Below, in pieces: positions 1-10,716 of a DNA stretch of 64,000 bases (positions are counted from its first letter, which is position 1; each line of letters opens with the position of its first letter). A program made the position numbers and the translations under genes. Source of the stretch: Hofstenia miamia (taxonomy: Eukaryota; Xenacoelomorpha; Acoela); assembly GCA_004352715.1 (NCBI GenBank), contig SCFE01000098.1, forward strand, positions 1,381,473 to 1,445,472, read 5' to 3'. The notes under the pieces were generated by a model. It did no database searches. It was not told the DNA's origin and saw only the letters and a program-made list of their open reading frames with translations.

Positions 1-660
1 AAAAATTTAAAAGCGTCATTTTTTGTTAATAATTTTTTGCAGAAATTGGAAAGCAAAGGCTTGTTATTCTTTATATTTTTAGTAACATTTTCAGAATTTT
101 TAGAATGATTAGTAACAATATTCATCTAGATAGGATTCAAGAATATCAAGAAAGTTTTTGATCATGTTGTTAGGATCAATCACCACGTATACAGAAGTCC
201 AAGTTTCACGTGAAAGTGCGTTTTTCAGGTTATCTATATTATCAGAGGATTTTTCGCGAATAGTGATCCATTTTTTGGATATTTCAGAGTATATTTTAGT
301 TTTAGAGAAACTGGCTGATATTATACAGTGATCAGAGAATGGACATTCAGAGGAGTAGTATATGAAATCAAGATTATTTTCGGACAGTGCAATATAGTCA
401 ATCAAAGTTGCACTGTTGGCTGCGATTCTTGTAGGAATGAAGTCAATTTTTTTAATTAAATTATTAAAAAAAGAGATTTATCGTTTTATTATCAAGTTTA
501 TTTAAATAATTTAGGTTCCAATCACCCATTAATGTTAAATCTTTATTTTCTAAGTAGGCTAGTGAAATTTTATTCTGAAGTTGTTCAAAAAATTCATTAG
601 TATACCATTTATTTGGGCAGTATGAAACATTTATTAATTGCTCCTTAAAAGATAACCCTT
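1..660 (-). mobile_element. LINE endonuclease fragment, copy 1
   Basis: Remnant of the APE-type endonuclease of a CR1/L2-like non-LTR retrotransposon. Reading down from about 660, it shows the metal-binding motif MGDWNL (464-673 frame) and then, after a frameshift, the SDHCIISASF block (109-405) that corresponds to the SDH catalytic motif. The N-terminal half of the domain is absent. At about 650-665 the strand of coding potential flips to reverse transcriptase on the plus strand. The whole stretch 1-850 is nearly identical to 24036-24890. The copy is open at the left edge of the window. Frameshifts mean it is not translatable as one protein. Confidence 0.85.
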
Positions 661-855
661 TAAGATGTTGCAATTACCGGCCTATATCAATTATCTCCCC
701 TTTTGCAAAAATTTTCGAAAAACTAATATTTGACCAAATTAACACTTATCTCTATAACAACTCGATTCTTTCGAATACTCAATTCGGCTTTTGCAAAGGT
801 CACTCCACCTCTGATGCCTTACTTTACGCTACTGAAAAGTGGAGATCATATTTTC
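661..855 (+). mobile_element. LINE reverse transcriptase fragment, joined head to head
   Basis: Plus-strand reading gives CNYRPISIISPFAKIFEKLI followed by QFGFCKGHSTSDALLYATEK. These are early RT blocks of CR1/Jockey/L2-like LINEs. The fragment stops abruptly at about 852 in the middle of the domain, where endonuclease sequence in the opposite orientation begins. The same fragment at 24706 continues to the YADD active site, so this copy was truncated by a later rearrangement. Confidence 0.85.
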
Positions 856-859
856 TTGC

Positions 860-1690
860 AATGCAATATAGTCAATCAAAGTTGCACTGTTGGCTGCGAT
901 TCATGTAGGAATGAAGGCATTTGCCGTTTTTAAATTAAAAGTATTAAAAAAGAGATTTTTTTATCACGTTTATTTAAGTAATTTAGGTTCCAATCACCCA
1001 TTAATATTAAATCTTTGTTTTCTGAGTAGGCCAGTGAAATTATATTCTTAAGTTGTTCAAAAAATTCTTTAGTATAACATTTATTTGCACAGATGAAACA
1101 TTAATTAATTGCTTTTTAAAAGGTGAATTTTTGATAGGGTTATCAATTTCAACCCAAAGGCTTTCGAATTTTTCTGAGCTTACTATATCATTCCGTTGCT
1201 TTGGATGAAAGGATTTCGGAACTAGAAGGAGTACCCCGCCCTCTTGCTTTCACCGAGTATATTACAATGAATTCTATCTTTTCTGAATAATTTATATTGA
1301 TTATCGTTATCTGACCAGACATGATCAAGGTCATTGCAGGTAAACCATGTCTCAGAAATTGCTAGCACTATATTTTCATGAAAATTGCTAATAAGTGACT
1401 TGTAATCGCAATTTTTACTCGATAAATTCTGTGCATTTAAGTGAACGTAATTAATCATATCTTTCTTAGATGAAATATTTTTAGATATGTTTCATAATTG
1501 AGTAAAGGACCAGGATTTGCTTCGATTCCATCTATAAGTAATAATAAATATTTTAAAACCAAAATTGCCAAAAGCTCTTTGAAGGGATGTTCTCTAGGCA
1601 TATCTGTTATTGGAAAAATGTTGATAAACGTTGCAAACTTAGATTTTATGAAAATTTGTGTCAGTAAACTACCCATACGCCTAGCATTAT
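860..1690 (-). mobile_element. LINE ORF2 N-terminus: 2A-like leader plus endonuclease
   Basis: On the minus strand a leader frame begins at 1676 with a hydrophobic run (LLAILVLKYLLLLID). It is followed by IEANPGP at 1506-1532, which resembles the 2A ribosome-skipping motif found at the N-terminus of some CR1-like LINE ORF2 proteins. After a frameshift the endonuclease starts (YVHLNAQNL; catalytic-Glu block ISETWF, 1222-1458). A degenerate GGVLLVPKSF/LWVEI block follows near 1130-1240. The domain ends near 860, just at the DYIALS segment, where it abuts an unrelated LINE piece. It is in line with the ORF1 remains at 1700-3060, so both are probably one element. Broken by frameshifts and truncated 3'. 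Confidence 0.8.
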
Positions 1691-1699
1691 AAGGATAAA

Positions 1700-3060
1700 T
1701 AAATCCATACCGTTCATTAAAAAGTTAATATGCGCCGGAGCTTTAGTGCCTCGGGGGGATGGGGGTGAGAAGTGATAGGCGGTGTAGTTGAAAGGACTTC
1801 GGCGTACGTTTGCGGGTGCGGCGCCTAGCGTCGTTGATTAATAATTGCTGGTGAGTACAAGGTACGTGATTGCCTGTGATGTTGCGGTGGCATGGGTGTA
1901 TTCACTGGTCGATATAATTGATAAGCATTATGTGGCTTCGGTGGCAAAATTGAGCGGCCGTAGATGAAAGGATGCTTTGCATTTGTAAAATAGCTTTTAA
2001 TGCATCGTGCAAATTAGCATATCCAGATTCAGAGAAATGAATTCCTCGTCGTGTAAATAGATCTGCATCAACATGTAACAATAAAGGTTATTTTCGAAGA
2101 TTTTGTGCTGCAATTGTTTTGCATTTTGATGTAATAATACATTGACTTCCGATGAAATTTTATTGAACGTTTTAATATATGGGAATGGTGCAAGTTCGCA
2201 CAATGTAGTTTCTGCGTTTCAAAAGGAATGGCGCGTGGCACTAATCAATTTTTTAAAAAATTGTTATCATCTTCTTTATATTGTTCCTTTGTGGGTATTG
2301 ATAAATTATGTTTGAAATTTCCTCGATTGTAGCTCCGGGATATGAATGAATAGTGACGTCGTGATCTTTCACAAGTTTATTTGTCCTCAAATTGCGATAC
2401 ATTGATTTTCCTATTATCAATGTATCCGAAGTTTCTTTGATATGTTTGACTTTTCATGGGTTTGTTTCACTTATTTCTGGAACATTTGTTTCAGAAACAT
2501 TGTCGCTGTTCATGCATTTAGTGTTTGATGTTTCTAGTGGTGAGCGTGTTTCTTCTGAAGAGGATGGCGATTCTTCAATATTTGAGATTTTCCAAAGAAA
2601 GTGGAGTGGAGTTTGAGTAGTTCATCCCAGTGGAGCGTTTAGGATTTTTAAAACGGGGGGGCTGACACCCATTTTTACAGAAAAATAATTGCAAAAAAAT
2701 GTTTTTTGAACAAAAATAAGCTTATAAAGAATGCAATCGTCTGTTTTTAGCAGCAAATCGATTGATAACATCTTGAATTAACGTGAACTATTTTCAATTT
2801 TGCGAAAAGAGAACATTTTTTAAGTGTTCGCAGTTGGCCCCAAAAGGGGGGCGGTCGCCCCTTCCCCCCCTATACACGCCATTGGTTCATCCCATGATAA
2901 TGTGGCAAAAGTTGGAGCTAACTTTGCGGCGGTAATGCGTTTTTGCGAATCCAAATCTCCAATAAACTGAGAATTGTTAATTGTATCGAGTGGAGCGCAC
3001 TCGCTAAACCCGACTGTCTTAGAGAGATAGGGTTTATCAAACCTATATAGAAGGAACAAT
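1700..3060 (-). mobile_element. LINE ORF1 with SGNH/GDSL-type esterase domain
   Basis: Reading down the minus strand, a Glu/Ser/Thr-rich linker (2616-2440) is followed by DTLIIGKSMYRNL, which matches esterase block I. Next come IHSYPGATIEEI (block II, conserved Gly) and, in a shifted frame, DLFTRRGIHFSESGYANL (block V with the catalytic His). A basic tail with RRRTRKRTPKS near 1800 could bind nucleic acid. CR1-like LINEs are known to encode an ORF1 esterase, so the identification rests on motif order and the adjoining ORF2. GKS replaces the usual GDS, and stops and frameshifts are present. The N-terminal part (2895-3059) is separated by the insertion at 2628-2884. The patch 1730-1860 is unusually GC-rich for this window. 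Confidence 0.75.
2628..2884. mobile_element. Non-autonomous hAT-like element (257 bp)
   Basis: The ends are imperfect inverted repeats: cagtggagcgtttagg on the left and, reverse-complemented, caatggcgtgtatagg on the right (12 of 16 match). They are flanked by an exact 8-bp direct repeat, gttcatcc, at 2620-2627 and 2885-2892. An 8-bp target duplication with CAGTGG-like ends is the hAT signature. No coding capacity is seen. It interrupts the LINE ORF1, so it inserted later. Confidence 0.8.
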
Positions 3061-4080
3061 CATACTTTGCAATGCATCATATTTTAAGGGCTTATCACAA
3101 TGAATTTTTAAATTTCGAGATTATCCTCGAAAACTAATTTGTGAAAATTCATAGGTTATGCACCAACGTCTCTTGTTGTTTTGTTTCAGAAAGTATTCCT
3201 AAATTTATATTTTATATTACACGCTGTCCTCTACTTTGTTTTTAACATATCTTCAGTTTAAATTGTTTTTTTGTAAAATTGACAAAAATGGGACAATGAA
3301 TAATTTACCTACATAGTATGTTTGAATTGATCCTATAAATTTATGGCTTCCCAAATAATAATATGGTAATAATATACAAATGAAGATTTGGTCTTCTCAT
3401 ATGGTATTTAAAATCAGAGTTCTATCATTCTTCAATTCCTCGAATTTCTGTTCGTCAACATGTACTCTGGAATATGATTGGCAAGCAAATGTGTGGCATC
3501 TCCAATTATTTCATGATATGAGATGTAATCACTGAAGGCTTCCCACTATGTGCAAATTGCCTCTACAATATTTTTTTCGTACTTCAGCTACCCAACATCA
3601 GATGCCTTACGTTTCTCTAATACTTCGGACTTATTTTTGTATGGTTGAATTGCACAAACCATATTCTAATATTGTTTATTCAAATCCGCTTTCTGCATTA
3701 AATATTGGATTTTTTCATCCATTAAGTAGTCAATTTTCTAAATTGGGTTATGGTTAGGGTAGTCTATTTCTTTAAATAACGTAGCTAAAAGTTTGTAAGT
3801 TAAAAACATGTACAGCAAAGTTGTATACGAGAACATAGGTTAGGAATAATGCATTTCTTTAAACTTAATTACTATAGTAGATTTTGTATGCCGTCTATGA
3901 TCTGCATGATATTAATTTTTATCAGGAATAAATTTCTTTACACAATTTCGAAATCTTTCAATTTCGTTATTTGTTTACGATTGTTAGGCAGATTGTCCCT
4001 TTGTCTTATATCTACGTTCATAATCGCGTTTTTTTTAAATTTTTGTTTATATTTTCAGATAGCAAATTTGTTAATATTGG
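3061..4080. other. AT-rich stretch with weak decayed coding traces
   Basis: No gene is recognised. On the minus strand around 3430-3700 there are short open phrases (EAFSDYISYHEIIGDATHLL) interrupted by stops. They could be a further decayed element but match no family I can name. The rest is unremarkable AT-rich sequence. Confidence 0.4.
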
Positions 4081-4545
4081 ATTAAACAGAAAGATTTTTC
4101 GTATTGTAAGATGAAACTGCTTTAAGAGCTTTGAATAATGAAGTAACAATGATTTGAATTAATTGTTGAGGAAAAGGACAAGTTTTACAAATATAGTTTT
4201 TGTGTAACTATAATTTCTTTTACAAACATTAAATTTTATTTGTAATGCACGTTTCTTAATGATTGACACTTTCAATTTTTTAATAGTAATCTACTCCCAA
4301 CTTTTAAATTGCTCAAAACAAATTCACGAAACAGCTGAATGATTGCCTGGGGAGCCAATTATTTTGCTTTGTAGGAAATAATCTTTCTGCAGAAAGCAAT
4401 TTTTGTAGATTTACAGCGCTCGGTGAGCGAAAGTATTGAATCAATAGTTATTTCTAAGTATTTCAATGCATCAATAGCCAGGATGGATGTATTATTAAGT
4501 GTCAAATTTTTTTTTACAAAGATTTCGATTAGAAAAAGAATTCAT
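4080..4545 (-). mobile_element. LINE reverse transcriptase C-terminal fragment
   Basis: The minus strand reads LTLNNTSILAIDALKYLEIT and, further on, QAIIQLFREFVLS. These correspond closely to phrases in the sibling copies at 26345 (LTLNLNNTSIPTVDNFNYLK) and 22650 (AVIQMFHAFVMSNLNY). This is the thumb/tail region after the RT active site. Single stops interrupt it. Confidence 0.7.
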
Positions 4546-4859
4546 TACACTATGATCGTAAAATTTTGCACAAATAATTTTTTCAAAAAGTGATTAACCA
4601 TTTTAAAACTGCTTAAACAAGTTAAAAAATTGCTTCGTTAATTATATGTGACTAAATCATCTCTTAGCAATCATAAAATAATGACCAAGTTTTTAAGTAA
4701 GGGAGTAAATAAATTTTGAAACTCGAAGAATCCAACAAACTTTTATAATTTACCCCAAATTGTAAGTCTTATTTAGTTTCGCATGTTGTATCTTTTCCCT
4801 ACATTTATATAAGGCAGCATAGTTATATATAGCTTAGCCTACCAAGAATAATAAGTCTA

Positions 4860-4940
4860 AATATAATTCTAACTCGACTCGAGCTAGCGAGTTAGGGTTC
4901 CAACTCGACTCGAATCTAAAAATTTCAACTCGCAGGGGCC
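4860..4940. repeat. TCGAGT-rich interspersed repeat
   Basis: Contains closely spaced ctcgactcgag, actcgactcgaat and caactcgcagg strings. The same sequence character recurs at 5625-5740, near 5880 and at 15845-15862, suggesting fragments of one repeat family. No TIR or target duplication could be defined. Confidence 0.4.
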
Positions 4941-4984
4941 TAATATATATATCTAAAATCACAATGCATTATTTATAAAAACAT

Positions 4985-5244
4985 ATTAACTACTTTCTTT
5001 AAAATTTAATAATATTGTTCCATACCACAAATCCAACTTTCTATCGTCTAAAATATTGCTTAGACATAACCATAGAACCCTAAAAATTAAGCCTCTTCCA
5101 TATAACAAGAAAATAATGAAAAATTCATTTCTCAACACATCAATAAATATATGGAATAATTTACCTAAATCTATAAAACAAATAAATAAATTAAGAGTAT
5201 TCAAAAACGAAATTGAAAGATACTTCTGTAGTTATACAAAGTAA
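4985..5244 (+). mobile_element. LINE 3' end: last residues of ORF2
   Basis: The plus strand at 5056-5244 encodes a basic peptide containing NTSINIWNNLPKSIKQINKL and ending FKNEIERYFCSYTK. This is the typical C-terminal tail of CR1/L2 ORF2 (a W-N-L-P motif then a hydrophobic FK block). It is followed by about 290 nt of 3'-UTR-like sequence, itself duplicated around a single N at 5386. The element is heavily 5'-truncated. Confidence 0.75.
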
Positions 5245-5530
5245 AGGCCTGAATACAAATGACGAGGTTTTAAATTTTATAATAGTGATTATTCAATAGA
5301 CCGCATCTAACCTAAATTCGACATAGCCCAAGCTAGTAATTGTAATTATTTTTGTAAAAAGACAAAAGAAACAAAAGCATTCTATNGAAAGGCTTGAATA
5401 CAAATGGCGAGGTTTTAAATTTTATAATAGTGATTATTCAATAGACCGCATCTAACCTAAATTCGGCATAGCCCAAGCTAGTAATTGTAATTATTTTTGT
5501 AAAAAGACAAAAGAAACAAAAGCATTCTAT
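5243..5530. repeat. 143-bp direct repeat around a single N
   Basis: 5243-5385 and 5388-5530 are the same 143-bp sequence with a few substitutions, separated by one N. Both copies are LINE 3'-UTR. The single N marks an assembly join, so this is probably an unmerged contig overlap rather than a biological tandem duplication. Confidence 0.8.
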
Positions 5531-7220
5531 TTGCATCGCCATCTAGCCAAATATTAATGTACAAAGTTAAGGGCTAAATGTTTGGCCAGATGGTCTTATG
5601 TGTGGATCGCTCTTGGTAATACCCAGGGTTTTCGAATCGAATTCGAGTTACTCGGTCAGAGTTCGAGTTTTTACATTTCGAGCTCGAGTTCAAGTATTTT
5701 TTTGAAGAAAATTCCGAGTTCGATCGAATTTTTTCCAACTCTGAGTTTTTTAGAGTAAAATTTAATTTATTTTACAATAATTCCGAGTATTCCAAGCCAA
5801 AAAATTATTATTCGACATTGATAAAGAAACTGAACTTTAAAATAATTCAAATTTTATGGTATTTCCAGTGGATTTTTGATCGAGTTCGAGTATTGATGAC
5901 TTTTCTAAATATGGACATGGATCGTTGTTACGTCCGAACACTATTAAAAAAACTCATCAATATTTAATTCACACCCATAGATTTTTTTATTTTCCAATCC
6001 TCATTCGCAGAAATCTTTCAGGTATTCACAATATTTTAAGTGACTTAGGATGCACATGGCGCATGAGATACGTTATTTTGTGGCCATTTGTTGACAAAAA
6101 AGTACTGAACGCCATGTTTTCGCAAAATATACAAAATGATTTAATTCCAACTTGAAATCCTCGCATGAAAAACACATAGAAAAAGGGAACTAGACATGTG
6201 AAAATCAAAATATCATCATGCTTACCTACAAAATAATATTAAGCCATGTATACTTCTTAATATCAAATTCAAATAGCAAAATTGAAAAGTGAAATAGAAA
6301 AGTTAAATGTTTGGTTGAAAAATCAACAGTATAATATCAGAAGAATAGAATAGATATAATACAATGATACATTTCCGTATATTGGATACAGTTACTGTCC
6401 AAATTTTTACTAGAGCACATTAATAAAACTAAAAAAGTAGAAAAATTGTGAATCAGTAAATAAATTATCTATTTTTGTTCCAACAAATCCAAATTATAAT
6501 TTGCTAGATTCGCATCAAATCCGTATGGATTTTCCTATCCATGTCCACTTTTGGCCCTTCCTCCAGCTTACATCGTTCATGTGGATCTGCGTTTTGCTTG
6601 AGCCTGAAATTTCAGTCCATTTCAACTATGTGCAGATATAACAAACTTTTTCATTGCTTTAGACTACACTGAAGTATGCTCTTGTTTAAAAAAACACTGG
6701 CATCATTGTTTGCGATATTGCATGGTAAGTTGTTCAACAATTGTGACAACAAAAATAGTGGAATGAAGTCGAAAGGTTTTTTTGCATTAAGTTGTATGCT
6801 CAAATTCTTAAATATATCTTGAAGCAGATCTTGTATATACTTATGCTTGTTGGAATAAATTATGCTCAAATACTACTTAAGAATTAATTAATTCAATATC
6901 AAGGAAGAAAACTAGCTATTGTTCATTTTGTTACAATTTTCATACAAACATTTTATTGGTTTGTTTTACTAACCTTTTAAAATTTCTTGTTTGAAAAATA
7001 ACTTAGACGTTCTCATAAAGTTTCTACACGTATAAAAATCCCATGTGAAATATTCTGAGTACATTTATAGTTGTTTACTGCGAAAAATGTTTCTTTGAAG
7101 TTTGATCTTTCACCCAACTATGATTTGTTGACATTAACAAGTTCTCTTTTAATTACACAATATTGTTTATACATTGTTTACATTATTATTTATTGTAGCT
7201 TGTTTAAATAACTAATTTGC
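5531..7220. other. Intergenic, no recognised gene
   Basis: Holds TCGAG-type repeat sequence (5625-5740) and AT-rich DNA. A minus-strand open stretch at 6651-6869 (with FIPLFLLSQLLNNLPCNIAN) reads smoothly, but I see no family match and no convincing splice sites. It is recorded only as a weak candidate exon. Confidence 0.4.
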
Positions 7221-7223
7221 AGC

Positions 7224-9165
7224 ATGGCGAAGTGGGAGTATGGCTTGTGTGGATGTTTTGAAAACATTGGAGTCTGCATACTGGGATATTTTTTGCCGTG
7301 CTATCTCATTGGTAAGCAATGCATTACAATACATTAGCAGTCCATTTATTCAGTTCTTTTAATCTAGATTTAATCTATGAACAATGGAAACCGTTAAGAT
7401 TAATTTAAGCATCGCTATTTATAAAAATGATTTAATCATTATTTAGCATGCAGATCTAAAGACGTATAACACAAATCTATTGTCATTGTCATAAAATCAA
7501 CTTAGACATCAGTATTGACGAGGATATTATACTTCAAAACTTAAGTCTAAATAATATATGTATAAAGTATCAAAATACTAAATTTTGAAATGTGCATACA
7601 TGTAATTAGTTTTTTTTGATATTGTGATTTGTTGAAGGTAAAATTTAGATGTATCAAAACAGAAAGGGACAGTCACTCCATAATCAAGAAACATTTCATT
7701 GATATAACTTAATACAAACAAAAAAATGATGTTCCATTATAGAAATGCCATTTATCATATTAGGCAGCCATGTTTAAATAATAATATTATTAATTAATAA
7801 GTCTCTCCTTGATTATGCACAGATACAACAATTTTGTATTTGTTTCCCATATATTGAAATATTTCTAACATATTTTCATCTGTATGGTGTGCTTGTTGCT
7901 ATAATTCATCGTATCTCTATCGTCTTAAAACATCATTCTATGAAATCTGCTTCATCACTTGAATGCAAATGGAGGAAGGATTTTACGCCTGCATCAGGCA
8001 AATCAAAACCTTCCGTGTATGCAACATTCTAGGAAACTGGCATTACTCATAATATAGACAGGATTGATCACTATTGATTACGAAGAGGTAACCGATTGTC
8101 GAGAGCCAACCATCATTATCTATTGCTCTGTGTGATTTCTTATTGAAGTATACCAGAAAGCTGCATGGATCCATCATTGAAAATGTGTTTCTGAAATTGT
8201 TGGAATAGGTTATAAAACTAGAAAGTGTCCTGTATTTGACCATAAAATATCTCATCAAATTCTATTAAACTATTTTTGTTGTTAAGGTCTACAGTTATTT
8301 TGTTAACTTAAACACCATAGAAAATTAGATATACAGTAGTAGGAAAAAATCATAATTTTTTTGTGGTAGCATAAGATGACAAATGTGTTGTGGTATTCTT
8401 AAAATTACATTAGGTATTTTAAGTATGCATGTATTAACTTTATTTTGATTGTTCTTTTGACCAATTACCATAAAATGACAATAAATTAGTATGAGCTGGT
8501 AGAAAAATTCAAAATTTTATGGGTGGCCAATACAATTATTTATAATATTTCTTGTTTAGTTAATGCATTCTATATTTCTAAACAGATATCTGACTAAAAT
8601 AAATAATAGCCAAAACCGATAAAACATGCATGTACTCTGCACTTTTATTATTTTTTGTGTTTCATAAAATTTATATATCAGGATTGTTTGGAAATTGATA
8701 TGACCAGCAATAATTTCTAATACTTCCACCTTGTGCATGCCATCGATCAATTTTCTAAGAAACCTCTTGGTATTTTCTTCCAAAGTTATAGTGAAATCGC
8801 ATGCATTTGTTCGTGCCTATTTGTGCATAGGCGCCGCGAGCGGGGGCAGTCCTCACCTTTATGGTGAGTTGATTGAATTGATTAGAGTTTTACCAAATCG
8901 AAATTCCGAATTTCTTAGTAATACTTGATTTAAATTAACTTTAAATGTATTTATTATTGAGCTAAATGCATTGGAACATATTTTTACTGTATGAAATATA
9001 GTTACCCATTTTTCAATTCTAATATATATATATATATACATGTGAATTATGCTATTAAGAATACATAAGCCTTATGAAAAATCTTTAGTGCCTTAACCCA
9101 GGTTAATTCTTTTATTATTATCTGGAACATAATAGTGTTATTTTGAAATTTACTTCCATTTNCAC

Positions 9166-9203
<38 letters not shown>

Positions 9204-10629
9204 ACATGTGAATTATGCTATTAAGAATACATAAGCCACGCAAGTCATTTTGGGTCAATAAAACTTTTTTCTAGATGCTTATGAAAAATCTTTAGTGTCT
9301 TAACCCAGATTAAATCTTTTATTATTATCTGGAACATAATAATGTTATATTGAAATTTACTTCCATTTGAAATGCAGTATATCAGATATAAGATGCTTCC
9401 ATATAAACAATGATTTCAAAATAGTTGAGTGGTAGAAAATAACAAACCATATTCTGATATTCTTACTCATGGGATGGGTTATTAAAGTAGATTCTAGTAC
9501 ATTACTACGGTTATAATCAAATGCTGCTTTGAGAATAAGATCTCATCTCCTTGTTCCCTTTCAATTAAATGATTAAATTTCCTCAAAAAGAAATTGATTT
9601 GAAATGAAATATTTTTTCAACAATAATAGGGGTTTCTAAAGTATCACACGTGCAAAAAATGTTTTCCCCTCTTTAAGAAGTTTCTCTCGTTGTCCTTGCT
9701 AACTCGTAATCTAAAAATGGTGGCTACTTTATAATATTAATTTATTTGCTTTAGAGTTATTGAACAGAGAAGCAATTAAAAACAAGTTAAGTAAAATGTG
9801 CACTTAAAATACTTAATATAATTTATAGTAAAATTATGATTTTTGACACTAGCGTATAAGTTAAATCTAAAGTTATTTAAAATTTCGAAAATTAGTTATT
9901 CTTGTAAAATCGAGGAAATGTAAAGAAAATATTTTATAAAACATTTTACTGACGATGGTATTGTAAACTGAAATTTATTTATGTGCATGTTTATATTAAG
10001 TCTACTGAAATTCCTAAGCAATAAAGAATTATTCATTTGGAAAAGTTAATTATCTAACACTTTTATGTTTTTATCCAGATTGTGTATTAGCTCACAATTT
10101 TCAGTTATTATTTTTTTACAGTAACTATATTTTCAAAATATTATGAATTTTAATAAATGTTTTAGAACAAAGTTGTTGATCCTTTCACTATTGTCATGCT
10201 TCAATAAATTCTGCATATATATTTGTCTTGGACAGTGACGAATTTGCAAAAAGGGGTTTCTAGAATGATGGTGTCAGACTTTTTTTGTTTTTAGACTGAT
10301 TGATATTTGTATATATTTAGGTAGAACCGCAGAAACTGTTGGCGAAAATTGCTTGATTCATGGAGTGGTTTGGCAAATAATACCAGTAACCAACATATTG
10401 TGTCCCGTCCTAATAAGAGGCAGAGTGAGTAATTAAAAATTTTTCCTAATATTTGAAAGATGGCGTATATATTTATTACAATAACATAAATTTTATAATT
10501 ACAAATTATTAAAAAGAATGCTGAGAAACTTCAGTTTTAATGAACATTTAGGTTTAAATTTTGAAATCTTCAATTCTAAGCTTTTCTACTTAAACGTTGT
10601 CTATGTACAATTTGTACATATTGCTCAGA

Positions 10630-10678
<49 letters not shown>

Positions 10679-10683
10679 CATAC

Positions 10684-10716
<33 letters not shown>

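Noticed and set aside
1730-1980. CpG island or promoter
   Set aside because: The GC-rich patch is explained by the basic C-terminal tail of the LINE ORF1 on the minus strand.
6651-6869. Minus-strand exon upstream of the PLAC8-family gene
   Set aside because: Smooth reading but no clear acceptor, donor or family; kept only as a weak note.
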